A stretch of 54,181 nucleotides of DNA from JAGMXM01 sp964458325 (GTDB lineage: Bacteria; Verrucomicrobiota; Verrucomicrobiia; Limisphaerales; UBA1319). The stretch spans positions 1 to 54,181 of the forward strand of contig CAYWIM010000021.1 of assembly GCA_964458325.1 (NCBI GenBank), given 5' to 3'. Made by a program: the position numbers and the translations under genes. Below, piece by piece: positions 15,684-24,679 of this stretch. How positions within the stretch are numbered: position 1 is the stretch's first letter; every line of letters begins with the position of its first letter. The notes under the pieces were generated by a model. It worked only from the letters and a program-made list of their open reading frames with translations, ran no database searches and was not told the origin of the DNA.

Positions 15684-18600
15684 TGGGCCGTCTTCTTTCC
15701 TCGATCTGATTGGGATCCAGGCATTGCACCGAGAATGCTGCGAATCGTGGAGGCTGCGTCCTCCGATTTTGGATTCGATTGCTTGCGGAGCTCCTGGAGC
15801 CGCTGCTGGGCGCTCGAAAGCTGGCCGGCCGTCAGTTTCTTTTCGAGGCGCCGCGCGTCGATGACCGCGAGCTTCTGGCCTTGTTCGGCCGCCAAAGTGA
15901 ACCACACCCACGCTTCGGTGTAATCCGGTTCGAGGACAATGCCGTCGCTGAGAAGCTCGCCCAGCCTCGATTGGGCCTGGACCAGTCCGCGGCTGGCGGA
16001 CGCGCGCAGCCAGCGCATGGCCTCGTCCCGGTCCGCGGGCGAGGCGCTTTCCCGAGTCAGCAAGCCCACTGCCAGCGCGAACATGGCGGTCGTGCATCCG
16101 GCCTCCGCCTCACGACGGAACCATCGAGCCGCTTCGTCCAGACTCCTGGATACTCCCGTGCCGTCCCGATACAGCCTCGCCAGCGCGCAGCCCGCGTGCG
16201 GGTAGTTCTGCTCGGCGGCCTGGCGGAGCCAAGTCGCCCCGGCGGCTGGATCTCGAGGGACGCCCATACCCTGCAGACAGAGCTGAGCCAGGAGCATTTG
16301 CGCCTGTGGGAGACCTTCCTCGGCCGCTTTCCGAAGCCAACCGGCAGCCTCGGCGGCCTGCGTCGCCCTCTGTTTCGGCGGGGACATCTGCAGCGCGTTC
16401 ACACTGCGTTCGGCAAATGCGGTCAAGAGCCGCGGACGCAGGTTTTTCTCCCAATGGCGTTCGACCACGGGGCGCAGCGCTTCGTCGGGCGGCTGGTTGG
16501 AACTCGCGCTCAAGGCCATGAAGCTATCGAGGATGAGAGGCAGATTGTTCGTGCCGAGCAGCCTGGCCAGGGCGCGCGCATCTTGGTTGCTCAGAGATGG
16601 CCCCCGCCGCAACGCGCCGCGCAGGAACTGGGGTCCAGCCGTTTCGCCTCGCAGGATCGCGCGCAAATCCCCTTGAAAAGCAGCCGAGGTTGTGCGCGCG
16701 CCTCCCACTCGGGCAAAATGCGCTGCCAGGAGCGGATTGAACCGGCCGACGGCCTGTGCGGCGACGAGACAACCCAGGGGGCCGATGTCATTGGCCTGCG
16801 CCAGTTGCGGGAGATCGTTCGTCATCCAGCCGGCTTTTCCGCTGGCCAGGAATACCGCGGCGCGCGTCACTGCCCAAGGCCAGGAACCACGCGGCCATAG
16901 GTTGTCGTTGCCGCGCAGGATGAAGCCGCCAGCCAATCGCACCCAGTCGCTGGGCGTCTGCGCGTCAGGCAGCGGTCCATCGAGAAGGAGCGGAAATGGC
17001 TCCGCATCGTCCTCCTGGGACGCGGCGATCGAGCCGCGGTCGAATGGCGCGAGCAATTCGTCCCACGGCATCTCCTCGAGCGCCGCCAGGACGCCGAGCG
17101 CTTCTTCCGGAGTCAGCCCCCCGCGGAACCGCGGATCCAGCCGATCGAGAATGCCAGGGAACGCTCCCTGGACCTCGCGCCCCAGGAACGCGATCGAGCT
17201 GCTCCACGGATGCGCCGGATCCAGCGCGTTGGTAAACGTCGAGCTGTTCGCATCCACCTCGCGAACCACGCGGGCAAAGGCGCCTTCCTCGCTCCGAAGC
17301 GCCAGCGCCAATGGATCGAATTCGGATGCCTGCGTCGCGGAGAATCGAATCAGTCTCCCGGTGGCAGCGTCCGCCTTCAGTTCCATTTCTCCTTCGGCTC
17401 CGGGACGACCGCGGACGGATAGGACGCCTTTTTCGACGCGACAGACGGCCTCCTTCAAATGAGCCAAGTGAACGAACGCCACGGGCGCCAACTCGAGCCG
17501 CAAGCCAAAGGGCGCGTCCGCAGATCCGTTTCGAGATGCGGTTTGCCAGCCGCCGCCCAGCGCAAAATTGAAGCCTCCGCTCTCATCCGTCGGCTGGCTC
17601 GGAAGGCTATTCAGCAGCACAAACGCGGTCAACTGGCCTCTCCAGTGCTTGCCTACCAACTTGCTCCGTTGGGGTTCGGAATAGAGGCCCGCCAATCCGG
17701 GCGACGCCACCAAACCGTGAGCGAGGCGCGGCGGATTGGCAGCCTGCCTCTGCCGGTGCACGACCGCCAAACCCTCCGAGCCCAGGACCAGCTCGACACG
17801 GTCGCGGCGATCGCCTCGAATGCCATCCAGTTCGACAACCCAATCCCCCGCCCGGCTCTGCCATCGCATCACCCACTCGCGCAGCTTCAGACATGCCTGT
17901 TCTTCGGCAGTCAATGGCTGGTGGAGGGGCGGGGCATTGGTGTACTCGACCACCTCCACATCGAGCCTGAATCGTCCCGGTTCGGAAAGCGGGGCGAGCT
18001 TCGCCCGCTGCCCGCGGAACCTGCCGGAATCATAAAGCCGCCGGACGGCGTCGTTGGTCACGCTTCCGGCCAAGGCCATGCCGGGACGCAGCTCGAGAAA
18101 AGCCAGCAGATCGTCGCGCGAGTTGAGTTGCAGGCCGGCCACCTCGATCTGGTCTAACACGCCGGCCACGCCTTGATTCTCGACTTCGATCCTCAGGTCC
18201 GCCTGCCGGCGGCTTTCGTCCAGGTCGAGCTCGACGCGGACTTCTGCCTGATGGCGATTCAGCTCCGTCAGCGCCGTGACAACGCTCCGCTGCAGGGCAG
18301 CCAGGCTTGCCGGGTTTGCTGGCACATGCTCTCCTTCCCTCCAGGGCCAATCGAATCCGGGGCGCCCAATCCCTTGCGCGGATTCGAGGATTGCCGCTGC
18401 CGCGCGCAGCCGGTCTTTCAATGACTTCGCGAGCGCCGGGTCGAGACCGGAAACCCGGATGTCCCCGCACAGGAACCGGGGCCCTTCAACGATGCGCACC
18501 CGGATTCGCTGCTCTTGGCGATCGGCATGCGCGGTCACACTCGCTTTCGCGAAGCCCCGATTCTGATAGCCGCGCAACATCGTCTGCTCGATCCACTCGA

Positions 18601-18829
18601 GATACTCCGCCAGCGGCGCGGACGGATGCGATCGGACATGGAACTCGAGGCTCATCCCCAGCGTGCGCAAGATGCCCTCCCTCGAGAACGTCTGGTTGCC
18701 CTCGAAAACCAGGCCGGCCTCGCCTCCCCAGCCTCCGACCCGCTCCGATCCGGACGAGGCTTCACCGGCCCCCGCGTTCGTCGTCGCGATCTCAAGCGCC
18801 AATAGCCAAATCCAACATTGCTTTTTCAT
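15680..18829 (-). CDS. POTRA-domain protein with C-terminal Sel1 repeats, no beta-barrel
   Basis: The protein has 1049 residues and a signal peptide (MKKQCWIWLLALEIATTNAG). Near residues 38-120, 120-220 and 223-297 lie POTRA-like modules, for example FEGNQTFSREGILRTLGM and RPGMALAGSVTNDAVRRLYDSGRF, as in BamA/TamA. The middle (about 305-800) is unfamiliar, with a stretch resembling LolA-type lipoprotein-binding domains. Residues about 825-985 hold four or five Sel1/TPR-like repeats (AGWLRKAAEEGLPQAQMLLA and similar). There is no C-terminal 16-strand barrel, so it is probably periplasmic or OM-attached rather than an insertase. The start at 18829 is set by ATGA overlap with the WD40 frame; its own stop overlaps the radical SAM start. 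Confidence 0.75.
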   Translation of the reverse strand: MKKQCWIWLLALEIATTNAGAGEASSGSERVGGWGGEAGLVFEGNQTFSREGILRTLGMSLEFHVRSHPSAPLAEYLEWIEQTMLRGYQNRGFAKASVTAHADRQEQRIRVRIVEGPRFLCGDIRVSGLDPALAKSLKDRLRAAAAILESAQGIGRPGFDWPWREGEHVPANPASLAALQRSVVTALTELNRHQAEVRVELDLDESRRQADLRIEVENQGVAGVLDQIEVAGLQLNSRDDLLAFLELRPGMALAGSVTNDAVRRLYDSGRFRGQRAKLAPLSEPGRFRLDVEVVEYTNAPPLHQPLTAEEQACLKLREWVMRWQSRAGDWVVELDGIRGDRRDRVELVLGSEGLAVVHRQRQAANPPRLAHGLVASPGLAGLYSEPQRSKLVGKHWRGQLTAFVLLNSLPSQPTDESGGFNFALGGGWQTASRNGSADAPFGLRLELAPVAFVHLAHLKEAVCRVEKGVLSVRGRPGAEGEMELKADAATGRLIRFSATQASEFDPLALALRSEEGAFARVVREVDANSSTFTNALDPAHPWSSSIAFLGREVQGAFPGILDRLDPRFRGGLTPEEALGVLAALEEMPWDELLAPFDRGSIAASQEDDAEPFPLLLDGPLPDAQTPSDWVRLAGGFILRGNDNLWPRGSWPWAVTRAAVFLASGKAGWMTNDLPQLAQANDIGPLGCLVAAQAVGRFNPLLAAHFARVGGARTTSAAFQGDLRAILRGETAGPQFLRGALRRGPSLSNQDARALARLLGTNNLPLILDSFMALSASSNQPPDEALRPVVERHWEKNLRPRLLTAFAERSVNALQMSPPKQRATQAAEAAGWLRKAAEEGLPQAQMLLAQLCLQGMGVPRDPAAGATWLRQAAEQNYPHAGCALARLYRDGTGVSRSLDEAARWFRREAEAGCTTAMFALAVGLLTRESASPADRDEAMRWLRASASRGLVQAQSRLGELLSDGIVLEPDYTEAWVWFTLAAEQGQKLAVIDARRLEKKLTAGQLSSAQQRLQELRKQSNPKSEDAASTIRSILGAMPGSQSDRGKKTAQ

Positions 18830-19929
18830 GAGTTCGAAGACCAAGGGTTTTGCTTGAGAGCTTCCAGCGCGGCCTGGGCGCCGGCATGAGACAGACGCTG
18901 GCGGACTTGCGGGCTATCCAAGGATGTGCTCAACAAGCGGCTCAGGTGAAATTCCGCGGCGGACCATCGGCGCGCCCGCTCGCTTTGCGCGGCATTGTGG
19001 AGGTCCCAGATCAGGACCGAGCCGTTGGCCGACGCGGTCGCCACGTGCTTTTCGTCCGGGCTGAACGCCATGTGGTTGATCCGTCCCGCATCTGCCGGCA
19101 GCCGCACCCGTTTGTCTTGCTGCAGACGATCGTCCAGGAAACAGATCTCGCCGTCGGAATAGGCGGCGGCGATCCAGCGACCCGTGGGGCTGCCACCGAT
19201 TTGGATCAGACGGGTGTCCCGCCAATAGTTCGTAGGCGATCCGCGGCCGGAGATCGGCTCCCAGGCCCGGATTTCGCTTTCGGCTCGTTGCACTTTGAGT
19301 TTGAACTGGCCATCGTCCGACCACGAGAACACGTCGCGACCGCTTGCCGTGATCACCTCTCGGTCGTCGCCGCGAGAGAAGGCACGCTGAATTGGCGGCC
19401 GGTGCACCAGCGGAGGAGATACTGCCCTGCCCGAAGCCGCTTCCCAGACGCGGGCAGTACGGTCCTCGCACGCCGTTACCGCATAACGCCCGTCCCGACT
19501 GAACTCCGCGCCCAGCACCGGACCGGCATGCGGCATGGAGGCTCCCATCTGCCGGTCGCCGGCCAAATCCCAGATGCGCGCCACGCCGTCCTGGCCTGCC
19601 GTCAACACCCGCTGGCCTTCCGGACTGAAGCACGCCTGGTTGATGGGCCCGCCATGGAACCACATCCGGACCAACCGAGGCGCGTAGGCAAGGTTCACCC
19701 CCAGCCTGATCCGGTTCACTGCGTCGATGGGCTCGTTGGCGTCGGCTCGGCTCAAGGCATCGCAGAACCAGAGGGAGGCGCCAAACCAATCGCCGCGATC
19801 CATGAGCTGCAGACCTTGGGCGGTGTGGAGCTTCACCAGTCGCTGGCGGCTTTCCTCGGACTTGGCTTCGGCAATCGCGCGTTGAGCCGACTCAGCCTGC
19901 CGGGCTTGATAGGCCTTGTCGCGTTCCAT
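18826..19929 (-). pseudogene. WD40 C-terminal part of a broken serine/threonine kinase
   Basis: The 367-codon frame starts with a charged linker (MERDKAYQARQAESAQRAIA) and then has WD40 repeats: FSPEGQRVLTAGQDGVARIW, FSRDGRYAVTACEDRTARVW, FSPDEKHVATASANGSVLIW and weaker ones. In verrucomicrobial and planctomycete kinases this module follows the kinase domain, a transmembrane helix and a linker. Here the kinase C-lobe ends at a stop at 19931 in another frame just upstream, and the transmembrane part is absent. If translated from 19929 it would be a free cytoplasmic propeller. Its stop overlaps the start of the POTRA-Sel1 gene. Confidence 0.7.
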
Positions 19930-19930
19930 G

Positions 19931-20353
19931 TCAGCAATCTCGCGAGTTCAAGGCTTTCATGACGATCCAGTCGAGGTCGCCGTGCACCAGGCGGCCCAGC
20001 CTGCCCGGCTCCTCCCTCCGTCGGCCGGCCACGGCGCTGAGCTCGTCCTCGCTGAGCGTGCTCAGCCGGGTGCTGGGCTTGGGCGGTTCTTCCTCGCGGA
20101 TGGTCTGCATCAGGGCATCGTAGCCCGCCTCGAGCAGCTTCGAGGTGTCGAACGGAGTCCGGCCGGTCAGCAATTCGTAGAGCAGGACGCCCAGTGAATA
20201 GACGTCGCTGCGTGTGTCGACATCCGCGCTGCCCAGGCCCGCCTGTTCCGGGCTCATATAGGCCGGCGTCCCGATGAATTGGCGAAACCGCGTAAACATG
20301 GTCTTTTCCGTCAGCCGGGCCTGCGTCGCCTTCGCCACGCCGAAATCGATCAG
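19931..20353 (-). pseudogene. Serine/threonine kinase C-lobe remnant
   Basis: The frame begins at LIDFGVAKAT (the DFG activation-loop start) and continues with GTPAYMSPEQAGL and DTRSDVYSLGVLLYELLTG. It ends at LDWIVMKALNSRDC plus a stop. The N-lobe with ATP-binding glycine loop and lysine, the catalytic loop, and everything C-terminal of the kinase domain are missing. The upstream junction joins it to a sigma-factor fragment in another frame; the downstream junction joins it to the WD40 part. Confidence 0.75.
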
Positions 20354-20547
20354 GCCTCGTGCACAAGCGCGGTCGGTTGGAGCGTGTGCCCGGGCGCCTC
20401 GAGAGCCATCTTGTGCGCGGCCAACCGCCGCAACTCGTCGTAGACGAGGGGAAGGAGGGCTTCCGCTTCCCGGGGATCTCCCTGGCCTCTGGCGCCCATT
20501 GGCTGCCAGCTATCTCCGGCACGATCGGAGTTCTCCGCAGGGGTCAC
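20350..20547 (-). pseudogene. ECF-type sigma factor N-terminal remnant
   Basis: The frame codes ALLPLVYDELRRLAAHKMAL and PGHTLQPTALVHEA, the characteristic N-terminus of ECF sigma factors that sit beside kinase-WD40 genes in this phylum. It then stops (20352-20350) exactly where kinase sequence begins in a second frame. About 65-70 of the usual about 190 residues remain, so both DNA-binding regions are lost. The GTG at 20547 is a guess at the start; a TTG at 20574 is in the same frame. Confidence 0.65.
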
Positions 20548-20736
20548 GGCGACATTCAATGCTTTCCCGCCCAAAAGCGCCAGCCAAAATGGTCGCCAAC
20601 CGCGTCCTGTTTTTACTGGAATGCCGCAACTCTAAAGCTGGAACGGCCTTGCATAAACCAAAGTACAAGGAGATTCAGGCGGACCGTTCGGGGAATTGGC
20701 TGACGGCTACTGTACCCTCGATTCTCGATCATGAAG

Positions 20737-22020
20737 CTACCCGATCCTGATCCTGCGATGGAGGGCTTGCCAGGCCAGGATGAAGATGCGGGGATGGCGG
20801 AGGAACAAGGGGAGCCATTTGAGGATCTGCCTGGGGGCGCGCTTCTTGAAGAAGGGGTAGAGGTTTTCGTAGGTTTTCTGGACGCCGGTTTCGAGCTCCT
20901 GCGCCGTCATTCGGGCGGGCTTGAACACCGCGTTGGCCCACCCGTATTTTTCGCGATCGGAGGAGAGCAGGCGCCCATCCCGCTTCAACTGATCGTAGAT
21001 GGGCGTGCCGGGGTAGGGCGTCAGGATGTAAAGCAGGGCATCCTCGATGTCCATCTTCTTGATGGCGGCCTCGGCGGTTTCGAAGATGCGCGCGTCCTCG
21101 TTGTCGAAGCCAAAGATGAAGAATCCTTGGACCAGGATGCCATGCTGGTGAAAGCGCCGCACCACCTCCTGGTAATGCTCGACCTTGTTCTGGACCACTC
21201 CCGCCCGACGCAGCGAGTCCGGGTGCACGGTCTGAAATCCGACTTGGACGAAAAAGCAGCCGGACCGCTGCATGGCCTCGAGCAGGCGAGTATTCCGAGT
21301 GATGGTCGTGGGCGCCTGGACCGACCATGCTCTTTTGAGCGGGGCGATTTTGTCGCAGAGCGCGATGGCGTATTCCTCGTCGACGAACAGGTTGTCGTCG
21401 ACGAAGAAGATGACCTTCTGGGGCATGCCTTGGATCTCTTGATAGACCTTGTCGAGCGATCGGCGGCGGTGCTGGTGCCAGGGCACGCTGGGGAGGTAAC
21501 AGAACTTGCAGGAATGATTGCAGCCGCGGGTGGCCTGGACCATTCCGACAAGGGGGTCGGAGCGCATCAGATCGCGGCGCGGGACGGGCACGTCGTCCAT
21601 GTCGGTTGGCTGGTCCTGCCGGTATATTTTTTGCAGCCGGCCGGCGGCGACATCCTCGAGCAGCCGGGGCCAGGCGTATTCGGCCTCGCCGATGACGATC
21701 GCGTCGGCGTGCCGCAGGCATTCATCCGGCATCAGGCATGCATGGACTCCACCGATCACGACGGGAACGTGTTTGTTCCGGAAGGCGTCGGCGATGTCAA
21801 AGGCCTTGTGGGAAGTAAACGATGTGGCGGTGATGCCCACGAGGTCGAAGTTGTTGTCGAAGGGGATTTCATCCCGGTCGTGGTCAATCACGCGGACGTC
21901 GTGCCCTGGGGAGAGCGCGGCCAGGATGCCGAGGTGCAAGGGTTCGAAGGTGACTTGGGTCAGGAAGCGGTATACTCCGTCCTTGACGAACCATTTCGGT
22001 TTAACCAACAGGATCCTCAT
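20737..22020 (-). CDS. B12-binding radical SAM protein 2
   Basis: This 427-residue protein has a cobalamin-binding-type N-terminus (MRILLVKPKW; VVIGGVHACLMPDE; DAIVIGEAEYAWP) and the radical SAM motif C167-x3-C171-x2-C174 (ATRGCNHSCKFC). The C-terminus is rich in basic and aromatic residues (FFKKRAPRQILKWLPLFLRH), as in members acting at membranes. Its ATG is 1 bp after the stop of the SPASM radical SAM gene, so the two are co-translated. The 162 bp downstream separate it from the broken sigma/kinase genes. The substrate is unknown. Confidence 0.88.
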   Translation of the reverse strand: MRILLVKPKWFVKDGVYRFLTQVTFEPLHLGILAALSPGHDVRVIDHDRDEIPFDNNFDLVGITATSFTSHKAFDIADAFRNKHVPVVIGGVHACLMPDECLRHADAIVIGEAEYAWPRLLEDVAAGRLQKIYRQDQPTDMDDVPVPRRDLMRSDPLVGMVQATRGCNHSCKFCYLPSVPWHQHRRRSLDKVYQEIQGMPQKVIFFVDDNLFVDEEYAIALCDKIAPLKRAWSVQAPTTITRNTRLLEAMQRSGCFFVQVGFQTVHPDSLRRAGVVQNKVEHYQEVVRRFHQHGILVQGFFIFGFDNEDARIFETAEAAIKKMDIEDALLYILTPYPGTPIYDQLKRDGRLLSSDREKYGWANAVFKPARMTAQELETGVQKTYENLYPFFKKRAPRQILKWLPLFLRHPRIFILAWQALHRRIRIG

Positions 22021-22021
22021 C

Positions 22022-23218
22022 CTAGAGGTTTCCCAGGAAAGCGTTGAGCCTGGCCTTGAGATTGAGGAGCGTGACGCCCAGCCGGCCCCGGGCGCCGAAG
22101 ATGTCGTTCCATGGCTGGTTCTGCACCAGGTGGTTCAGGAAGACGCGGGTGTTGGAGGTCTGAAGCTCCTCGTGCGGGCTGCGGGCGTCGATGTTCTCTG
22201 GCTCGAAGAAGCAGGATGGATCCTCGGCGAGATGATCGCCCGTGTGGTAATAGGCGAGGGATCGGCAGCCGCGGCAGGAATTGCCATAGCGGCAGCGGCC
22301 GCACTTGCCCTTCACGGGGCGTTCGGTGCGCAGGTGGCGGAGGATATCGGATTCAGCGAAGATTCGGGACAAGGGCTGCTGGCGGACATTGCCGCAGTGG
22401 ACCGTGCTATCGAGCAGGTGCACGCAGGGCGCGACGTCGCCTTCGGCGTTGATGCCGATGAAGGAGCGGCCGGCCTGGCACCCGAGGTTGCCGAGGCTCA
22501 GATCGCGGCCGCCCAGCCTCAGATGGGTCGCGTCCGGCGCCGCGAAAAATGGGGCATAGCTGACATAGCACAGCGGATTGTCGCGCAAGGCCGGAAAGAT
22601 GTGATGCTGCATGTCCTGCCGGTCAAAACAGAGATGCCGGGCGGAGGCAGCGGCGCCGCGGGGCACGAACGGCGAACGCAGCACTGGGATCTTCCGGGCA
22701 TGCAGCCACTGCATGGTGCTCGGAAGCGATTGGAGGTTCTGTTTGGAGACCGTCACCAGGACGAAATAGGGGACCTTGTGTTCGTCGCAGATCTTCAGGA
22801 GGCGATCGAGGGATTCGCGGCCGCCGGAGCGGCATTTGCTCTGAACGTCTGGATCCACCGAATCCAGGGAAAAGCCCATGGTCAGCCGGCGATGGGCGGC
22901 ATCTTTGAGCTGCTTGAGCCTGGCGGAATCGAGGCCGCTGCCGCTGGTGTTGACGAACGTGTAAAGGCCGTTCCGGGCGTTGTGCGCGATCAGTTCCAGA
23001 TGGTCGGCCCTTTGCAGGATCTCGCCGCCCGAGAAAGAGACCGCGCCTTTCGGGCAGATGGACTTGAGCTCATCGAGCACGAGCCGCTTGGCCTCCTCGG
23101 TCGAGAGCTCCGGCAGGTTCGGAGGGGTGGCCCGCTGGGTCATGCAGTGGGGGCAGCCCTGATCGCACTGCCGGGTGGTTTCAAAATAGCAGAGGAAGAA
23201 GTGGGGGATTTTCATCAA
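22022..23218 (-). CDS. Radical SAM/SPASM protein
   Basis: The 398 residues carry C18-x3-C22-x2-C25 (TRQCDQGCPHC) for the SAM cluster, then VSFSGGEILQ. A C-terminal SPASM-like cysteine set follows (CVHLLDSTVHCGN, CGRCRYGNSCRGC and a last C in DPSCFF) for auxiliary Fe-S clusters. SPASM proteins modify peptides or assist cofactor synthesis. No precursor peptide is recognised next to it; the region 23219-23507 upstream shows no clear small gene. It pairs with the B12 radical SAM gene immediately downstream. Two ATGs lie in tandem at the start. Confidence 0.85.
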   Translation of the reverse strand: MMKIPHFFLCYFETTRQCDQGCPHCMTQRATPPNLPELSTEEAKRLVLDELKSICPKGAVSFSGGEILQRADHLELIAHNARNGLYTFVNTSGSGLDSARLKQLKDAAHRRLTMGFSLDSVDPDVQSKCRSGGRESLDRLLKICDEHKVPYFVLVTVSKQNLQSLPSTMQWLHARKIPVLRSPFVPRGAAASARHLCFDRQDMQHHIFPALRDNPLCYVSYAPFFAAPDATHLRLGGRDLSLGNLGCQAGRSFIGINAEGDVAPCVHLLDSTVHCGNVRQQPLSRIFAESDILRHLRTERPVKGKCGRCRYGNSCRGCRSLAYYHTGDHLAEDPSCFFEPENIDARSPHEELQTSNTRVFLNHLVQNQPWNDIFGARGRLGVTLLNLKARLNAFLGNL

Positions 23219-23507
23219 CGTTCCGGGCGGCAGGGTCGGAGAGGCGAAGGGGACACGCCGCCCAGCCGCCCGGTGAGAATCGTTCGGGCGGGCGCGCGCG
23301 AACGGCCGGGCCTGAGGATCTGGCGTAATGCGAGTTTGAGCACAATGTCACGCAGGATGGCGGTCGAAAAATCAAACGCCCTCGGGCAATAAACTGATTT
23401 CGAGGATGTCGGTCAAGCCCGATAACCAAGCGCTGACCCTGGCGGCGTGTTCAGCTCGGAGCGTGACGGCCGGGGGAAGGGCCACGCCGGCGCGCTGTGC
23501 TTGCCGG

Positions 23508-24656
23508 CTAGGGTGAGCCGGGCGTGAGCGCCTGGTATCGCAGAACGACTTGGCCGCCATCGGCCGTCGTGCTGACGATTCGAAGCGTCCGACAGGCGCT
23601 CAGTCGATAAAAAACGACGGGGCCGGACATGGGAATGCGGATGGTCTGGACGATTTCGTCGACGGTTGCATCAGATGCCGGCAGGTAAGGGCCGTGGACG
23701 GTGGGGGAGGCCCACAGCGCAGGCGGTGGATCGCGTCCCTCGTGGGCGGCGATGATGGAATGAAGCCAAGCCAGGCGGCTGGCGACTTGGGTGGCGTAGA
23801 TGGCGGCCGGTTTTGGCGTGGGGGAACTGTCCATCCACTCCCATGTGTTGTCAGCGTTCAACTGATAAAGGCTGCCGCGGTCGAAAAGGGCGCCATAGAA
23901 GGCCGGGCCGGAATCGGTGTAGCTGAAAGGGCCATCGACGGCGTAGTTGATGCCGGCAATTTGCCACCGATCGCCGTTGCGGATGAACAAGCCGCTGCCC
24001 GAATCGCCTCCGGCGAGGCAGGCCTCATCCACCAGCCCGTCGTGGTCGAACGTGGCCACGAGCAGCTTTCCGATTCCAGCCTGGCTGTCGACGACTTCGG
24101 TGATCCGGTTCTTGCCCCAGCGGAGGCGGCCGTCGGGGTCGCCCCAGAGCCAGCCTTTGAGGACTGTCCCGAGCTCGTTGGTGCCGGTAACCTCCGCCCC
24201 TCGGATGGAGCCGCGGCCCAAAAGAATGCAATCGCGGCCGACCTCGCCGGGGCCATCGTAGAGAGGCGCGAAGGTGGGAAAGGATCCGCACACCTGCCAG
24301 ACAACCAGGTCCGTCTCGGCGTCCGGGTATGAGGCCACAGCAGGGTATGGAACGTTCTGGAACAGGAACGGGTCTCCGACCGTGCCGCCGATGTGTTTGG
24401 CGGTGAGGAACAAGTTGGATGCGATGGGGGTGCCGGTGAAATACCCCCAGCGCCCCTGCCACTGCCAGCCGCTGTCGGCCGAGTCGCCTCCGGGCGGCGT
24501 GGTGTGGTAGTCCGGGTCCGCCGTCGAGTAGAACACGATTGGGTGGAGGCTCGGGGGTGCGACAAGCCAAAGGAGGATCGAGAGCCAAGGAAGCCAGGAT
24601 CGGGTGCGCAGGTCTTGGGCTCCTGGTGTTGCCAGGATGGGGCCATCTTCCCGCAT
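23508..24656 (-). CDS. Secreted trypsin-like serine protease
   Basis: This 382-residue protein has a hydrophobic export segment (residues 20-34). The S1-type triad is visible as H88 in LTAKH, D116 in AETDLVVW and S219 in GGDSGSGLF. The start is uncertain because the first 19 residues are unusual for a signal peptide; internal starts are few. It is preceded 23 bp upstream by the sulfatase gene on the same strand. The 70-residue C-terminal region has no recognised domain. Confidence 0.8.
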   Translation of the reverse strand: MREDGPILATPGAQDLRTRSWLPWLSILLWLVAPPSLHPIVFYSTADPDYHTTPPGGDSADSGWQWQGRWGYFTGTPIASNLFLTAKHIGGTVGDPFLFQNVPYPAVASYPDAETDLVVWQVCGSFPTFAPLYDGPGEVGRDCILLGRGSIRGAEVTGTNELGTVLKGWLWGDPDGRLRWGKNRITEVVDSQAGIGKLLVATFDHDGLVDEACLAGGDSGSGLFIRNGDRWQIAGINYAVDGPFSYTDSGPAFYGALFDRGSLYQLNADNTWEWMDSSPTPKPAAIYATQVASRLAWLHSIIAAHEGRDPPPALWASPTVHGPYLPASDATVDEIVQTIRIPMSGPVVFYRLSACRTLRIVSTTADGGQVVLRYQALTPGSP

Positions 24657-24679
24657 GCCGTCAGTTCATGGATTCGGCG

